A DNA stretch of 5,363 bases, from the NCBI RefSeq assembly GCF_014672695.1, contig NZ_CP053923.1, positions 1,004,519-1,009,881 of the forward strand, read 5' to 3'. Within the stretch, counting starts at the first letter, position 1. Every line of letters begins with the position of its first letter. This document shows, piece by piece, positions 4,756-5,363 of this stretch. Origin of the DNA: Defluviicoccus vanus (GTDB lineage: Bacteria > Pseudomonadota > Alphaproteobacteria > Rhodospirillales > Defluviicoccaceae). A program made the translations under genes and the position numbers. The notes beneath the pieces are model-generated. The model ran no database searches, had not been told where the DNA came from, and was given only the letters and a program-made list of their open reading frames with translations.

Positions 4756-5363
4756 TTTGTCACCGCCATACACACGCTCGATTGCGATCTGCTCGTCGTC
4801 GACGAAACCTCGATGATCGACGTGCTGCTGATGCACGCGCTGCTGAAGGCGGTGCCGGATCATGCGGCGCTGATCCTGGTCGGCGACGTTGATCAGCTGC
4901 CGTCCGTCGGTCCCGGGCAGGTGCTCGCCGATATCATCGATTCCGAAGCGGTGCCGGTGGTGCGGCTGACGGAGGTGTTCCGCCAGGCGGCCGAGAGCCG
5001 GATCATCGTCAATGCGCACCGTATCAACCAGGGCCTAATGCCGGAGTGGGTGCAGGATCCGACCAGCGACTTCCATTTCATCGAGTGCGCCGATGCCGAA
5101 GACGGCGTCGCCAAGATCCTGCAGATCGTCCGCGAGCGCATCCCGAAACGCTACGGCCTCGATCCGATCCGCGATATCCAGGTGCTGTGCCCGATGAACC
5201 GTGGCGGCCTCGGCGCCCGCTCGCTCAACATCGATCTGCAGCAGGCGCTGAATCCGCCCGGCGATTTGCGCGTCGAGCGCTTCGGCTCGACCTACGGCAT
5301 CGGCGACAAGGTGATGCAGATCGAGAACGACTACGATCACGAGGTCTACAATGGCGACTTCGG
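4756..5363 (+). pseudogene. recD2: RecD2-type 5'-3' DNA helicase, internal fragment (N-terminal half missing)
   Basis: The frame is open from 4756 to the window edge with no start of its own; recognisable RecD2 sequence begins at LDCDLLVVDE (4777). Superfamily 1B motifs follow in order: Walker B DETSMID (4801), motif III GDVDQLPSVGPG (4882), motif IV RLTEVFRQAAESRIIVNAHRIN (~4963-5030), then IQVLCPMNRGGLGARSLN and GDKVMQIENDYDHEVYNGDFG near the edge. RecD2 proteins are ~720-750 residues; the helix-hairpin-helix region and the Walker A motif (GGPGTGKT) that should come before are absent, replaced by the IS701-type element. Without Walker A it could not hydrolyse ATP. RecD2 unwinds DNA in repair and is not part of RecBCD. 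The N-terminal half may survive elsewhere in the genome. An in-frame ATG at 4813 exists but would begin inside Walker B. Confidence 0.85.

Overview
The window is high-GC DNA made almost entirely of insertion sequences lying between two truncated chromosomal-type genes. RecD2-like, IS1380-like and IS701-like proteins of this flavour suggest an alphaproteobacterium, possibly an acetic-acid-bacterium or rhizobial relative. That assignment is recalled from protein families and is weak. There are no rRNA or tRNA genes and no CRISPR array.

Layout. (1) 1-489, +: C-terminal part of a secreted subtilisin-like (S8) protease whose start lies off the window; a strong GC hairpin follows it. (2) 490-793: no gene. 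(3) 794-1462: right-hand remnant of an IS110-family element, IS1111 type, holding its non-coding end and the last ~140 codons of the transposase (minus strand). (4) 1463 to ~2784: a complete second copy of the same type of element, minus strand, with a 336-residue DEDD transposase, 12-bp subterminal inverted repeats, and a 244-bp non-coding right end likely to encode the guide (bridge/seek) RNA. (5) 2785-3337: 5' part of an IS1380-family element and its truncated transposase. (6) ~3338-4751: a complete IS701-family element. Its transposase is split into a 394-residue main ORF and a 55-residue tail overlapping by ATGA in the -1 frame. (7) 4756-5363: internal part of a RecD2-type helicase, without its N-terminal half and running off the window.

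The most interesting signals are in the IS110/IS1111 region. The non-coding right end occurs twice with 210 bp of perfect identity, while the coding parts differ at 8 positions, all but one codon change being silent. Inside this non-coding segment is a stretch that nearly matches the junction between the element's left end and its flank, as expected for a target/donor guide. The IS701 element separates two unrelated broken genes without a clean target duplication, which points to IS-mediated rearrangement rather than a simple insertion into one gene.
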